This document shows, one piece after another, positions 14,953 through 21,122 of a stretch of DNA of 25,705 nt. Location of the stretch: assembly GCA_043743785.1 (NCBI GenBank), contig JAYTVW010000103.1, forward strand, positions 1-25,705, in the 5' to 3' direction. The notes below the pieces were generated by a model, which was given only the letters and a program-made list of their open reading frames with translations, was not told the origin of the DNA and ran no database searches. This DNA comes from JAQTNA01 sp043743785. GTDB taxonomy: Bacteria > Pseudomonadota > Gammaproteobacteria > Burkholderiales > Rhodocyclaceae. Position numbers and translations under genes: made by a program. The first letter of the stretch is position 1. Each line of letters opens with the position of its first letter.

Positions 14953-15079
14953 TGAAACGCCGAGGCGCAGAGGCGCCGAGAAAACCATGAGATTGCCCCT
15001 CGTCGTCCCCCGCCATTCTGGCCGCCCCCAATCTCAACCTGGAAAGCTTTTCCTCGGCGCCTCGGCGCCTCGGCGTTTA
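14953..15079. repeat. Palindromic intergenic repeat, GCCGAGG family, copy F (complete)
   Basis: The left arm (TTGAAACGCCGAGGCGCAGA, then GGCGCCGAGAAAACC) and the right arm (15048-15079, TCCTCGGCGCCTCGGCGCCT, then CGGCGTTTA) are inverted around about 63 bases. It nearly fills the gap between the patatin gene and rsmA. Confidence 0.85.
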
Positions 15080-15101
15080 GCCTTCTGGTGGAAGCCGATC
15101 A

Positions 15102-15905
15102 ATGTCTAACCGCACCCACCAGGGCCACGCCGCCAAGAAACGCTTCGGCCAGAACTTCCTGGTGGACAAGGGCGTCATCAATGCCATTGTGGATGCCATC
15201 GGCCCAAAGCCCGGCCAGCCCATGGTGGAAATCGGACCGGGCCTGGCGGCCATGTCCGCGCCCCTGGCAGCAAGCCTCGGGCATCTGCATGTGGTGGAAA
15301 TCGACCGGGACATCGTGGCCCGGCTGAAAAAGCGCTTCACCCCGGCACAGCTCACCATCCACGAGGGCGACGCCCTGAAGTTCGACTTCGGCGCCCTGGC
15401 GGACAGCCTGGGCGGCACCCTGCGTGTCGTCGGCAACCTGCCCTACAACATCTCCAGCCCCCTGCTCTTCCACCTGGCCGACTTTGCGGAAAAAGTCGAG
15501 GACATGCACTTCATGCTGCAGAAGGAAGTGGTGGAGCGCATGGTGGCGGAAGCGGGCAGCAGCGAGTTCGGCCGCCTGTCGGTCATGCTGCAGTATCGCT
15601 TTCGCATGGCCCTGATGTTCATCGTGCCGCCGGAAGCCTTCGAACCCGCCCCCAAGGTGGAATCGGCCATCGTGCGCATGGAACCCCGGCCCGTCTCCGA
15701 GCTTACCGCCGTGGACCATGAGATCTTCGCCAAGGTGGTGCTGACCGCCTTCTCCCAGCGCCGCAAGATGCTCCGGAACACCCTCAAGGGACTCATCAGC
15801 GAGGAAGGCCTGTTGGCCCTGGGCGTCGCCCCCACCTCGCGGGCCGAGGACGTGCCGGTGGACCGCTACATCGCCATCGCCAACCAGCTCTCCGCCACAG
15901 GCTGA
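15102..15905 (+). CDS. rsmA: 16S rRNA dimethyladenosine transferase
   Basis: RsmA (KsgA) dimethylates the two adjacent adenines in the 3'-terminal hairpin of 16S rRNA with SAM (EC 2.1.1.182), a late 30S assembly checkpoint. The 267-residue protein shows KKRFGQNFLVD (12-22), SAM motif I VEIGPGLAAMS (42-52), the acidic VVEIDRD (64-70), the catalytic NLPYN (112-116) and the C-terminal FSQRRKMLRNTLKG. In motif I the usual GPGLG is GPGLA, a mild variation. The ATG at 15102 follows a gap filled by repeat copy F. It is the last gene of the lptD-surA-pdxA cluster and is followed by a strong terminator. Loss of this methylation gives kasugamycin resistance in other bacteria. Confidence 0.96.
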   Translation: MSNRTHQGHAAKKRFGQNFLVDKGVINAIVDAIGPKPGQPMVEIGPGLAAMSAPLAASLGHLHVVEIDRDIVARLKKRFTPAQLTIHEGDALKFDFGALADSLGGTLRVVGNLPYNISSPLLFHLADFAEKVEDMHFMLQKEVVERMVAEAGSSEFGRLSVMLQYRFRMALMFIVPPEAFEPAPKVESAIVRMEPRPVSELTAVDHEIFAKVVLTAFSQRRKMLRNTLKGLISEEGLLALGVAPTSRAEDVPVDRYIAIANQLSATG

Positions 15906-15923
15906 GACTCACCCCGCCACACA

Positions 15924-15962
15924 TCAAAACGCCGAAGCGCTTGCAGCACTTCGGCGTTTTGA
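15924..15962. terminator. Bidirectional intrinsic terminator between rsmA and the DUF2892 gene
   Basis: TCAAAACGCCGAAG (15924-15937) pairs perfectly with CTTCGGCGTTTTGA (15949-15962) around an 11-base loop. The A-tract on one side and the T-tract on the other give a U-run after a GC-rich stem on both strands. It serves rsmA from the left and the DUF2892 gene from the right. Confidence 0.88.
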
Positions 15963-16047
15963 CATCAGCCCCCGGGCCGGGAGGAGGTCCACCCGCTGCC
16001 AAAAGAGGGAAATGGCGGCGGGCTGCCCGGAGGCCTTCCCGTAAACC

Positions 16048-16239
16048 TTACTTCTTCATGCCGCAGGTATTCACGCCCAACAGGGTGTAGGCCGGGCAGA
16101 AGCCGACGGCGCCGGTCAGGAGCGGCACGACGCCGATGAAGCCCCAGGCACCCACGGTGCCCGTAGCCGCCAGACCCACCAGCACCAGGCCGGCAACGAT
16201 ACGCAGAATACGGTCGAGACCGCCAGCATTTGATTTCAT
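16048..16239 (-). CDS. DUF2892 (YgaP-type) inner-membrane protein
   Basis: This 63-residue membrane protein has two hydrophobic helices (LRIVAGLVLVGLAATGTVG and GFIGVVPLLTGAVGFC) and the family ending CPAYTLLGVNTCGMKK. DUF2892 is the membrane module fused to a rhodanese domain in E. coli YgaP; here it stands alone. The two C-terminal cysteines (FCPAY and NTCG) are typical of the family and may handle sulfur or redox chemistry; that is inference. ATG 16239 is chosen because AAGGAG lies eight bases upstream; an upstream in-frame ATG at 16272 lacks one. A perfect TGTAAC-N4-GTTACA palindrome lies 60 bases upstream, and a Crp/Fnr regulator is encoded nearby. Confidence 0.88.
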   Translation of the reverse strand: MKSNAGGLDRILRIVAGLVLVGLAATGTVGAWGFIGVVPLLTGAVGFCPAYTLLGVNTCGMKK

Positions 16240-16298
16240 GATGAAGCTCCTTGATGGGTTGAGTGGCGCCATTGGACCACGTCCCGGCGGTTCCGGTA

Positions 16299-16314
16299 TG
16301 TAACTTTGGTTACA
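16299..16314. promoter_or_regulatory. Crp/Fnr-type operator in front of the DUF2892 gene
   Basis: TGTAACTTTGGTTACA is a perfect 6+6 inverted repeat with a 4-base spacer, the size and symmetry of Crp/Fnr-family sites. On the minus strand a weak -10 (TCCAAT, 16276-16271) would put transcription near 16264. The palindrome would then be centred at about -42, the usual activator position for this family. The likely ligand is the Crp/Fnr protein encoded at 17884-18543. Confidence 0.6.
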
Positions 16315-16326
16315 CAGGGCACGGCA

Positions 16327-17826
16327 CTACTCGCCCCCGCTCGCTCCGCCGCCGCCGAAGCGGCCTCCCAGCCCCACGCTCGCCGCCGCGAGGAAGCCGT
16401 TTTTCAGTGCCCACCACAAGACACCACCGATGGCACCGCCCCCGGCCGCGCCCTGGGCCAGACTCCCGCCCACGACGGCCAGAACCAGTAGCCAGAGGCC
16501 TACGGGTAGCACGATCAGCAGGGTCAGGCCGGTCAGCCGGTGGGACCAGCGTTTCGCCACCGGCCCCTTCTGGCTGTCCGCGTAGAGGGACAGGGCCACC
16601 AGCAGGGTGAATACGCCCGCCACCGTGGCGGCCAGGGGGCCTGGATGGGGCGTGAGGGGCAGCAGGGCCAGATAGACGAAGATCAGGGCGAAGATGAAAT
16701 GGAAATAGCTGCGCCAGACGAGCATGAGTACCTGCCGGGTGGCCCCCTCGGGCAGCAAGCCACCGCCCAGCCCAAGGCCGAACAGGGTGGCGAACAGGGG
16801 CGCGACCCAGAAATAGTCTGGCCCCACAGCCGACAGGACGGTGCCGATGAACAGCATGATCCAGCCGGCCATGGCGCATCCGGCTGACACGGCGGCCAGC
16901 ACTCGGCCACGGCGCTGCCAGGGGCTAAGGCAACTTCTGTCAATAAATATCCCCGCTGACTTGCCTTTTCGTTCCCCTGCTGCGTTGCGTCCGCCATTAC
17001 ATGGCTCGCCATGCGCAGGCTGCCGCGCCTTGCAGGGAAACGAAAATCCGGCGCCATCGGGGTCATTTATTTCCGGCAATCGCCTAATGCGTTTTTCCCC
17101 CAGATGGAAGAGGCTCCACAGGAAAGGCAACAGGAGGGCGACGCCCCCCACCGCCCAGGTGCGGGAGGAAAGGCCCCACAGCAGCCAGGCCGCCCGGCCC
17201 AGCAATCCAGCCAGTATCGGAGCGCTGGCGAGGGCGGCCCAAGGGCCGAAAAACAGGGGGAAGACCGCGAAGGGGGATAAAAATGCCAGCAGGAAGGGTA
17301 GGCGCCATTCCGGATGGTCGGGAAACAGGTAATTGTCGTCGGCCTTGGGGGCGAGATGGGGCAGGACGCTCTCCACCTGGTCCAGCAAATAGGACAAGGC
17401 GACGGCGGCACCGTCGGTTTTCAGCAGGGGCAGGGACTCACCAATCCAGCGCGCAGCCAGGGCATCGGGAATCAGGCCCTCCAGGCCGTAGCCCACCTCG
17501 AGGCGCAGGGTATGGGACGCCGGCAGCAGCACAATGAGCAGGCCATCATCCCGGCCGGCGCGACCCAGCTTCCAGGCCTCCGCCACCCGCAGGGAGTAGG
17601 CCGCCAGGGCCTCCCCCGGACTGCCCTTTGATACCAGCACGGCGACCTGGGCCTGCCCGCCCTCCTGAATGCGCTTCAAGCGCCCTTCCAGCAGCACCGC
17701 TTGATCCCTGCTCAACGCCTCCGCCTGATCCACCAGCAAGCTGTTGGCCGGGGGGATCAGCGCCAAATCCGCCGCCCCTGCCATCAGTGCCCACAGGCTC
17801 CAGAGAAGCATCAGAAGGTATTTCAT
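16327..17826 (-). CDS. TPM-domain (YgcG-like) multi-pass membrane protein with an in-frame palindromic insert
   Basis: The protein has 499 residues. A signal peptide (1-19) precedes a TPM domain at about 25-150, with VAEAWKLGRAGRDDGLLIVL and LRLEVGYGLEGLIPDALAARWI as hallmarks. Membrane helices follow around 177-240, a hydrophilic stretch at about 247-303, more helices at about 310-350 and 372-475, and a Gly-rich tail RFGGGGASGGE like that of YgcG proteins. The start at ATG 17826 has AAGGGGG upstream. It is much longer than the roughly 250-300 residues usual for the family. The stretch at 247-303 is encoded by an imperfect 160-bp palindrome (16927-17087) and is probably an insertion that kept the frame. 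TPM proteins are linked to membrane or photosystem quality control in some lineages; the role here is unknown. It lies between the crp/fnr and DUF2892 genes. Confidence 0.82.
   Translation of the reverse strand: MKYLLMLLWSLWALMAGAADLALIPPANSLLVDQAEALSRDQAVLLEGRLKRIQEGGQAQVAVLVSKGSPGEALAAYSLRVAEAWKLGRAGRDDGLLIVLLPASHTLRLEVGYGLEGLIPDALAARWIGESLPLLKTDGAAVALSYLLDQVESVLPHLAPKADDNYLFPDHPEWRLPFLLAFLSPFAVFPLFFGPWAALASAPILAGLLGRAAWLLWGLSSRTWAVGGVALLLPFLWSLFHLGEKRIRRLPEINDPDGAGFSFPCKARQPAHGEPCNGGRNAAGERKGKSAGIFIDRSCLSPWQRRGRVLAAVSAGCAMAGWIMLFIGTVLSAVGPDYFWVAPLFATLFGLGLGGGLLPEGATRQVLMLVWRSYFHFIFALIFVYLALLPLTPHPGPLAATVAGVFTLLVALSLYADSQKGPVAKRWSHRLTGLTLLIVLPVGLWLLVLAVVGGSLAQGAAGGGAIGGVLWWALKNGFLAAASVGLGGRFGGGGASGGE
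16927..17087. repeat. Imperfect 160-bp palindromic element inside the TPM gene
   Basis: The inner arms TTTTCGTTCCCCTGC (16966-16980) and GCAGGGAAACGAAAA (17032-17046) are inverted at 14 of 15 positions. The outer arms AATAAATATCCCCG (16942-16955) and CGGGGTCATTTATT (17058-17071) are inverted at 12 of 14, with weaker pairing out to the ends. In the gene's frame it encodes a hydrophilic Cys, Gly and Arg-containing linker (for example DPDGAGFSFPCKAR and IDRSCLSPW). Confidence 0.75.
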
Positions 17827-17883
17827 GGTGGCCCCCTTTAAGTAGATAGCGCCTCCCGACCATCGTCCATCGAGCGCCGGCAA

Positions 17884-18543
17884 CTATTTCCCGGACAAAC
17901 TCCTGAGGCCCGCCGGATCGAGGATCTCGATCTGCTCCCGACCCAAGGCCACCAGGCCCTGGGCGGCGAAGCCCTTTAACAGGCGGCTGACGATTTCCCG
18001 CACGCTGCCCAGTTCGTCCGCCAGTTGCTGGTGAGTGGCGCGCAGCAAGCGGCCCTTGCCCAGCAGCAGGCTGGCCAGGCGCTGGTCCAGCTTGTGGAAG
18101 GCCACTTCCTCCACCACCTGCATGAGGTCGGCGATGCGCGCCGAAAAGAGATGGAAGATGAAGTCGCGGAAAACCGGCTCCGCCAGCAGGGCCTGGAACT
18201 CGGGAGCCGGCAGGAACACCAGGGTAAGGTCCGCTTCCACCATGCCCCGGGCGTTGTAGTCGGAACGGCCCAGCAGGCAGGAGCTGGTGATGATGCAGGT
18301 TTCACCCGGCCCCACCCGGTAGAGGGGCAGTTCCCGGCCCTGGCTGGACAGCTTGGACACCCGGATGGAGCCGGCGGCCACCAGGGGGAAGCCCTGGCAG
18401 GCCTGGCGCTCGTCGAAAAGCAGGCTGCCTGCCGGCACCCGCATGAGTTGGGACGCCTGGAACAGGCGCTGCCGGGCGCCAGGCGGCAGGCTTGCCAGCA
18501 CCGGGTAAAGTTCAAGCAGACTGGCTTCGATTGCGGGTTCCAT
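17884..18543 (-). CDS. Crp/Fnr-family transcriptional regulator
   Basis: The 219-residue protein has a cyclic-nucleotide-binding-like domain (about 15-125) and a Crp-type winged HTH (about 150-212). The recognition helix SVREIVSRLLKGF (180-192) has the E-x-x-S-R pattern seen in FNR and DNR regulators. There is no Fnr-type N-terminal cysteine cluster. Instead, Cys83 and Cys89 lie in GETCIITSSCLLG, where Crp has its cAMP-contacting segment, so a thiol, sulfur or redox signal is plausible (inference). ATG 18543 is five bases after the xth stop, so it may be co-transcribed with xth. Downstream lie the TPM and DUF2892 genes, the latter with a perfect Crp/Fnr-like palindrome. Confidence 0.88.
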   Translation of the reverse strand: MEPAIEASLLELYPVLASLPPGARQRLFQASQLMRVPAGSLLFDERQACQGFPLVAAGSIRVSKLSSQGRELPLYRVGPGETCIITSSCLLGRSDYNARGMVEADLTLVFLPAPEFQALLAEPVFRDFIFHLFSARIADLMQVVEEVAFHKLDQRLASLLLGKGRLLRATHQQLADELGSVREIVSRLLKGFAAQGLVALGREQIEILDPAGLRSLSGK

Positions 18544-18548
18544 GAGGC

Positions 18549-19313
18549 TCACAGGTCCAGTACCGCCACCACCGGCGCGTGGTCGGAGGGGCGCTCGAGC
18601 TTCCTGGGCGCCTTGTCCACCACGCTGCTGAGGCAGCAGGTCGCCAGGGGCTCGGAGAGCAGGATGTGGTCGATCCTGAGGCCCATATTGCGGCGGAAGG
18701 CCATCATGCGGTAGTCCCACCAGCTCCAGACCTTCTCCGGCTGCTCGAAGAGCCGGAAGCTGTCCTTCAGGCCCAAATCCAGCAGGCCCTGGAAGGCGGC
18801 CCGCACCTCCGCCGACACCAGGGTAGCGCAGTCCCCCGCCGCCGGGTCCGCGTCCCGATCTTCCGGCGCGATGTTGTAGTCTCCCAGCAGGGCCAGCCGG
18901 GGCTGCTCCGCCAGAGTCGTCTGCAACCACTCGGTGAGGGCCGCCAGCCAGGCCAGCTTGTAGGGGTATTTGTCCGAATCCAGGGCCTGGCCGTTGGGAA
19001 AGTAGCCGCACACCACCCGGATGCCTGCCACATCCGCCGCCAGCAGGCGCTTCTGCGGATCGTCAAAACCGGGGATGCCATCCGCCACCAGCGTGGCCTT
19101 TTCCTTTGTCAGGATCGCCACGCCGTTATAGGTCTTCTGGCCGGCGAACAGGGCATGGTAGCCAGCCGCCTCAATCGCAGCCAGCGGAAAGACCTTGTCT
19201 TCCATTTTGAGTTCCTGCAGGCACAGCACGTCCGGCTGATCAGCAGCCAGCCAGTCCAGCACCTGGGGCAGACGCACCTTGAGGGAATTCACGTTCCAGC
19301 TCGAAAGCTTCAT
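18549..19313 (-). CDS. xth: Exodeoxyribonuclease III
   Basis: This AP endonuclease and 3'-5' exonuclease of base-excision repair (EC 3.1.11.2) has 254 residues. It begins MKLSSWNVNSLKVRLPQV with the active-site Asn7. Further conserved sites are Glu34 in LCLQELK, Asp145 and Asn147 in LLGDYNIAPEDRD, Asp215 in LRIDHILLSEPL, and the catalytic His245 in RPSDHAPV. Length and start are normal. It is the last clearly chromosomal gene before the phage-derived island, which begins directly upstream of its start, so its original promoter may have been displaced. The crp/fnr gene follows after five bases. Confidence 0.95.
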   Translation of the reverse strand: MKLSSWNVNSLKVRLPQVLDWLAADQPDVLCLQELKMEDKVFPLAAIEAAGYHALFAGQKTYNGVAILTKEKATLVADGIPGFDDPQKRLLAADVAGIRVVCGYFPNGQALDSDKYPYKLAWLAALTEWLQTTLAEQPRLALLGDYNIAPEDRDADPAAGDCATLVSAEVRAAFQGLLDLGLKDSFRLFEQPEKVWSWWDYRMMAFRRNMGLRIDHILLSEPLATCCLSSVVDKAPRKLERPSDHAPVVAVLDL

Positions 19314-19361
19314 ACAGACCTTTAATCCTTGTTAATCAAGTGCATATTTTTTGAGTCATAC

Positions 19362-19384
19362 TCTAGCTACACGTCTAGCTACAC
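19362..19384 (+). repeat. Tandem TCTAGCTACAC repeat at the left edge of the island
   Basis: TCTAGCTACAC occurs at 19362-19372 and 19374-19384, a 12-base period, in an AT-rich patch between xth and the first island gene. Such repeats can be arm-type integrase sites or part of an attachment region; there is no direct evidence for either here. Confidence 0.45.
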
Positions 19385-19431
19385 ACAACAGGGCCGATGC
19401 AACCCATTGTGCCAGTCAGCCGCCGAAATAG

Positions 19432-19452
19432 AAAACCCGGCACATGGCCGGG
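19432..19452 (-). terminator. Intrinsic terminator after the tandem S24 gene
   Basis: On the minus strand CCCGGC pairs with GCCGGG (19452-19447 with 19441-19436) around a 5-base loop and is followed by TTTTCTATTT. It lies 28 bases past the stop of the gene at 19480-20538, ending that operon before xth. Confidence 0.7.
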
Positions 19453-19479
19453 CTGTCGGGGATCTGATTGCGGGGGCGG

Positions 19480-20538
19480 TTAGTCGACGTAGACGATCGC
19501 ATCGCCGTAGCGCTGCTTCATGAGGGCAAGCACCTGGTGGGCGCGGGCTCGTGATGAGAACCAAGGAGAGCGGACCTCCCTCAGCCTTCCGCCTGCATCG
19601 CGCTTCATGAAGAGCACGCAGAACTTGTGCCCTTTCCCTTCGTCAATCAGCGGGCGCGGCTGGCTCTCCTTCCAGCGCCGAACCATCCCCTTGCGGCAGA
19701 CCCGCAGATACTTGCGTGGGTTCTTGATCCTGCTTTCAATCCCCTTCGCGGGAACCGGATAGGCCACCCAGGCAATCCACGAAACGTCTTCCACCCGGTA
19801 CGCTGTTTCGGCCTCGTGCGCGTAGCTTCCGACACGGATTTCATTCGCATCCCTATGCTTGAGGATGCACAGTTCCGTATGGCCGGTGTGAAGGCGCACA
19901 AAGACATCATCCCCAATGTCCAGGGCTTCGCCCGGCTCCACCATGGCGAAATTGCCCGGCGTGTATTTCGGCGCCATGGCATCGCCCCGCACACGAATGA
20001 CGAAGCTATTGCCGGGGGCGTTGCACCGTTCCTCCTGGATGTAACGGCCCGTGCTGACCCTGCCGGACACAACATACAGGCTTGCCACCTCTGAAAGCGG
20101 AATCGCGCACGCGCCGTATGCCTCGTTGATGGCGGTCAGATGCACCGCACCGTCAGCAATGCCAACAAACTCCCGCAGGAGCCAGGCTGTAGCGGTCTTC
20201 ACCGCAACATCATCCCCCGGCTTGGGCTCATAGCCCGCAGTGAGAAGAACTGTCTCCCCCTCCCGGAACCGGGGGTGCATGGCATCGCCCAGAACGCGCA
20301 GTGCGCAGGGCGGAGCAGCGGCAGGGGACGCGTTCCAAGGCATCGCCTCCACCCGCTCCAGGAGATTGGCCGGCACGCGCTCATGGCCCAGGCCCTCGGC
20401 TTGGGGCGCTCCATTGTCCCAGCACACGCACGCGGAGCCATCCGCATAGGTGCGCACCACGGCACCCAGGCGCCCGGCGTGCAGGCTCTTGATGCGGTCC
20501 CCAGACTGAAGGGGACAAGGCGCCTCGGGGGCGCTCAC
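19480..20538 (-). CDS. Prophage protein with two tandem LexA-like S24 domains, both lacking the catalytic Ser
   Basis: The 352-residue protein has four parts. A small SH3-like domain (about 12-62, GDRIKSLHAGRLGAVVRTYA to NGAPQAEGLGHERVP) comes first. Then come two copies of the fold used by LexA and phage repressors: residues 78-160 (LRVLGDAMHPRFREGETVLL, GDDVAVKT, LTAINEAYG) and 178-262 (IRVRGDAMAPKYTPGNFAMV, GDDVFVRL, CILKHRD). A basic C-terminal domain (272-352) ends GDAIVYVD. The S24 nucleophile motif is GDSM; both copies read GDAM (Ala86, Ala187; codon GCC in both). The catalytic Lys is also absent from copy 1 (WLLREF), while copy 2 keeps a Lys. Self-cleavage should therefore be impossible. 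No HTH is visible. GTG 20538 overlaps the upstream gene's stop. Function unknown; probably a phage regulator. Confidence 0.75.
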   Translation of the reverse strand: MSAPEAPCPLQSGDRIKSLHAGRLGAVVRTYADGSACVCWDNGAPQAEGLGHERVPANLLERVEAMPWNASPAAAPPCALRVLGDAMHPRFREGETVLLTAGYEPKPGDDVAVKTATAWLLREFVGIADGAVHLTAINEAYGACAIPLSEVASLYVVSGRVSTGRYIQEERCNAPGNSFVIRVRGDAMAPKYTPGNFAMVEPGEALDIGDDVFVRLHTGHTELCILKHRDANEIRVGSYAHEAETAYRVEDVSWIAWVAYPVPAKGIESRIKNPRKYLRVCRKGMVRRWKESQPRPLIDEGKGHKFCVLFMKRDAGGRLREVRSPWFSSRARAHQVLALMKQRYGDAIVYVD

Positions 20539-20807
20539 GCTACACCCCCCGCTGCCAGTTCCAGGGCCTTTTCCCGGCGGACGGATTCCAGATTGCGCAG
20601 CAGGGCCGCATGGATGCGGGGCATGTCCGCCGCCAGCTCCTCGGCGGTCATGGTTTCGGCGTGGTTGATGCAGAGGTCAACAATCCAGGGCGATTGCAGG
20701 GAGTGGCCTATCCGGTAGCGTTGCGCGATTCGTTCCGAAGTGGCGGGGGTGGTTTGCAGTGCGGGAGACATGGCGTCCGGGGTGGTGGTGTTCGGTTGCG
20801 GTTGCAT
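20535..20807 (-). CDS. Small hypothetical prophage protein, first gene of the switch operon
   Basis: The 90-residue protein has a polar, Thr/Pro-rich N-terminal 30 residues, then a helical region (SERIAQRYRIGHSLQSPWIV, MTAEELAADMPRIHAALL and NLESVRREKALEL). I do not recognise the family, and the helical part has no clear HTH. ATG 20807 is chosen because GGGACA lies upstream; an in-frame frame further upstream runs through the operators. It overlaps the tandem S24 gene by four bases (GTGA), so the two are translationally coupled and read from the promoter at 20867-20838. Confidence 0.65.
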   Translation of the reverse strand: MQPQPNTTTPDAMSPALQTTPATSERIAQRYRIGHSLQSPWIVDLCINHAETMTAEELAADMPRIHAALLRNLESVRREKALELAAGGVA

Positions 20808-20835
20808 GGTGCTGTCCCTGTGTGTTTTGGAGTGG

Positions 20836-20856
20836 TTATAGTAAGACCTGCTATAA
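20836..20856. promoter_or_regulatory. Phage operator copy 1
   Basis: TTATAG-N9-CTATAA is a 21-bp imperfect dyad sharing AAGACCTGCTATAA with the second copy. It overlaps the -10 of the leftward promoter (TACTAT, 20843-20838), so a protein bound here would block the hypothetical-S24 operon. Confidence 0.7.
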
Positions 20857-20867
20857 GCAACTGTCAA
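20838..20867 (-). promoter_or_regulatory. Leftward promoter of the switch
   Basis: On the minus strand TTGACA (20867-20862) is followed after 18 bases by TACTAT (20843-20838). The -35 is perfect consensus and overlaps the edge of operator 2; the -10 lies in operator 1. It would drive 20807-19480. Confidence 0.55.
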
Positions 20868-20885
20868 TAGCAAGACCTGCTATAA
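20865..20885. promoter_or_regulatory. Phage operator copy 2
   Basis: CAATAG-N9-CTATAA differs from copy 1 at only a few positions and lies 29 bp away centre to centre. It overlaps both the -35 of the leftward promoter and the TATAAT (20881-20886) of the rightward one. Confidence 0.7.
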
Positions 20886-20886
20886 T
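20878..20886 (+). promoter_or_regulatory. Rightward extended -10 promoter of the switch
   Basis: TGCTATAAT is an extended -10 with a perfect TATAAT. No consensus -35 lies 16-18 bases upstream. It would start transcription about 17 bases before the HTH gene ATG at 20910, and it overlaps operator 2. Confidence 0.5.
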
Positions 20887-20909
20887 TTTCTCGACTTGAA
20901 AGGAACAAC

Positions 20910-21122
20910 ATGGCGCCACTAAGTAAGACTCAACTAGCACTAGCTTTGATGGAATCGGAAGGTATTGGAGCAAGCGAAGCAGCCCGGCGGGTCGGCATCA
21001 AGGCCGGCACGGTGCTTTCGGCGGTCATGCGCATGAAGGGGAAGCCCATCTGCCCCTGCTGCGGACAAATCGTCCGGGAAGGTTTTGAGGTTGATGCTAC
21101 GGTGTTGAAGGATGGCGTATAG
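20910..21122 (+). CDS. Small HTH protein with a CPCCG motif, Cro-like position
   Basis: The 70-residue protein contains a helix-turn-helix (about 18-43: IGASEAARRVGIKAGTVLSA, then VMRMK), followed by PICPCCGQIVREGFEV with a CxxC that could be half of a zinc site. AAAGGA seven bases before ATG 20910 is a good ribosome site. Its place, divergent from the S24 operon across two operators, is that of a Cro- or CI-type switch regulator, so it is the most likely protein to bind them (inference). Its TAG stop (21120-21122) touches the truncated integrase frame. Confidence 0.72.
   Translation: MAPLSKTQLALALMESEGIGASEAARRVGIKAGTVLSAVMRMKGKPICPCCGQIVREGFEVDATVLKDGV

Noticed and set aside
19329..19523. 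Small plus-strand open frame at the island's left edge
   Set aside because: It has no ribosome site or domain, and its first half is the TCTAGCTACAC repeat in translation.
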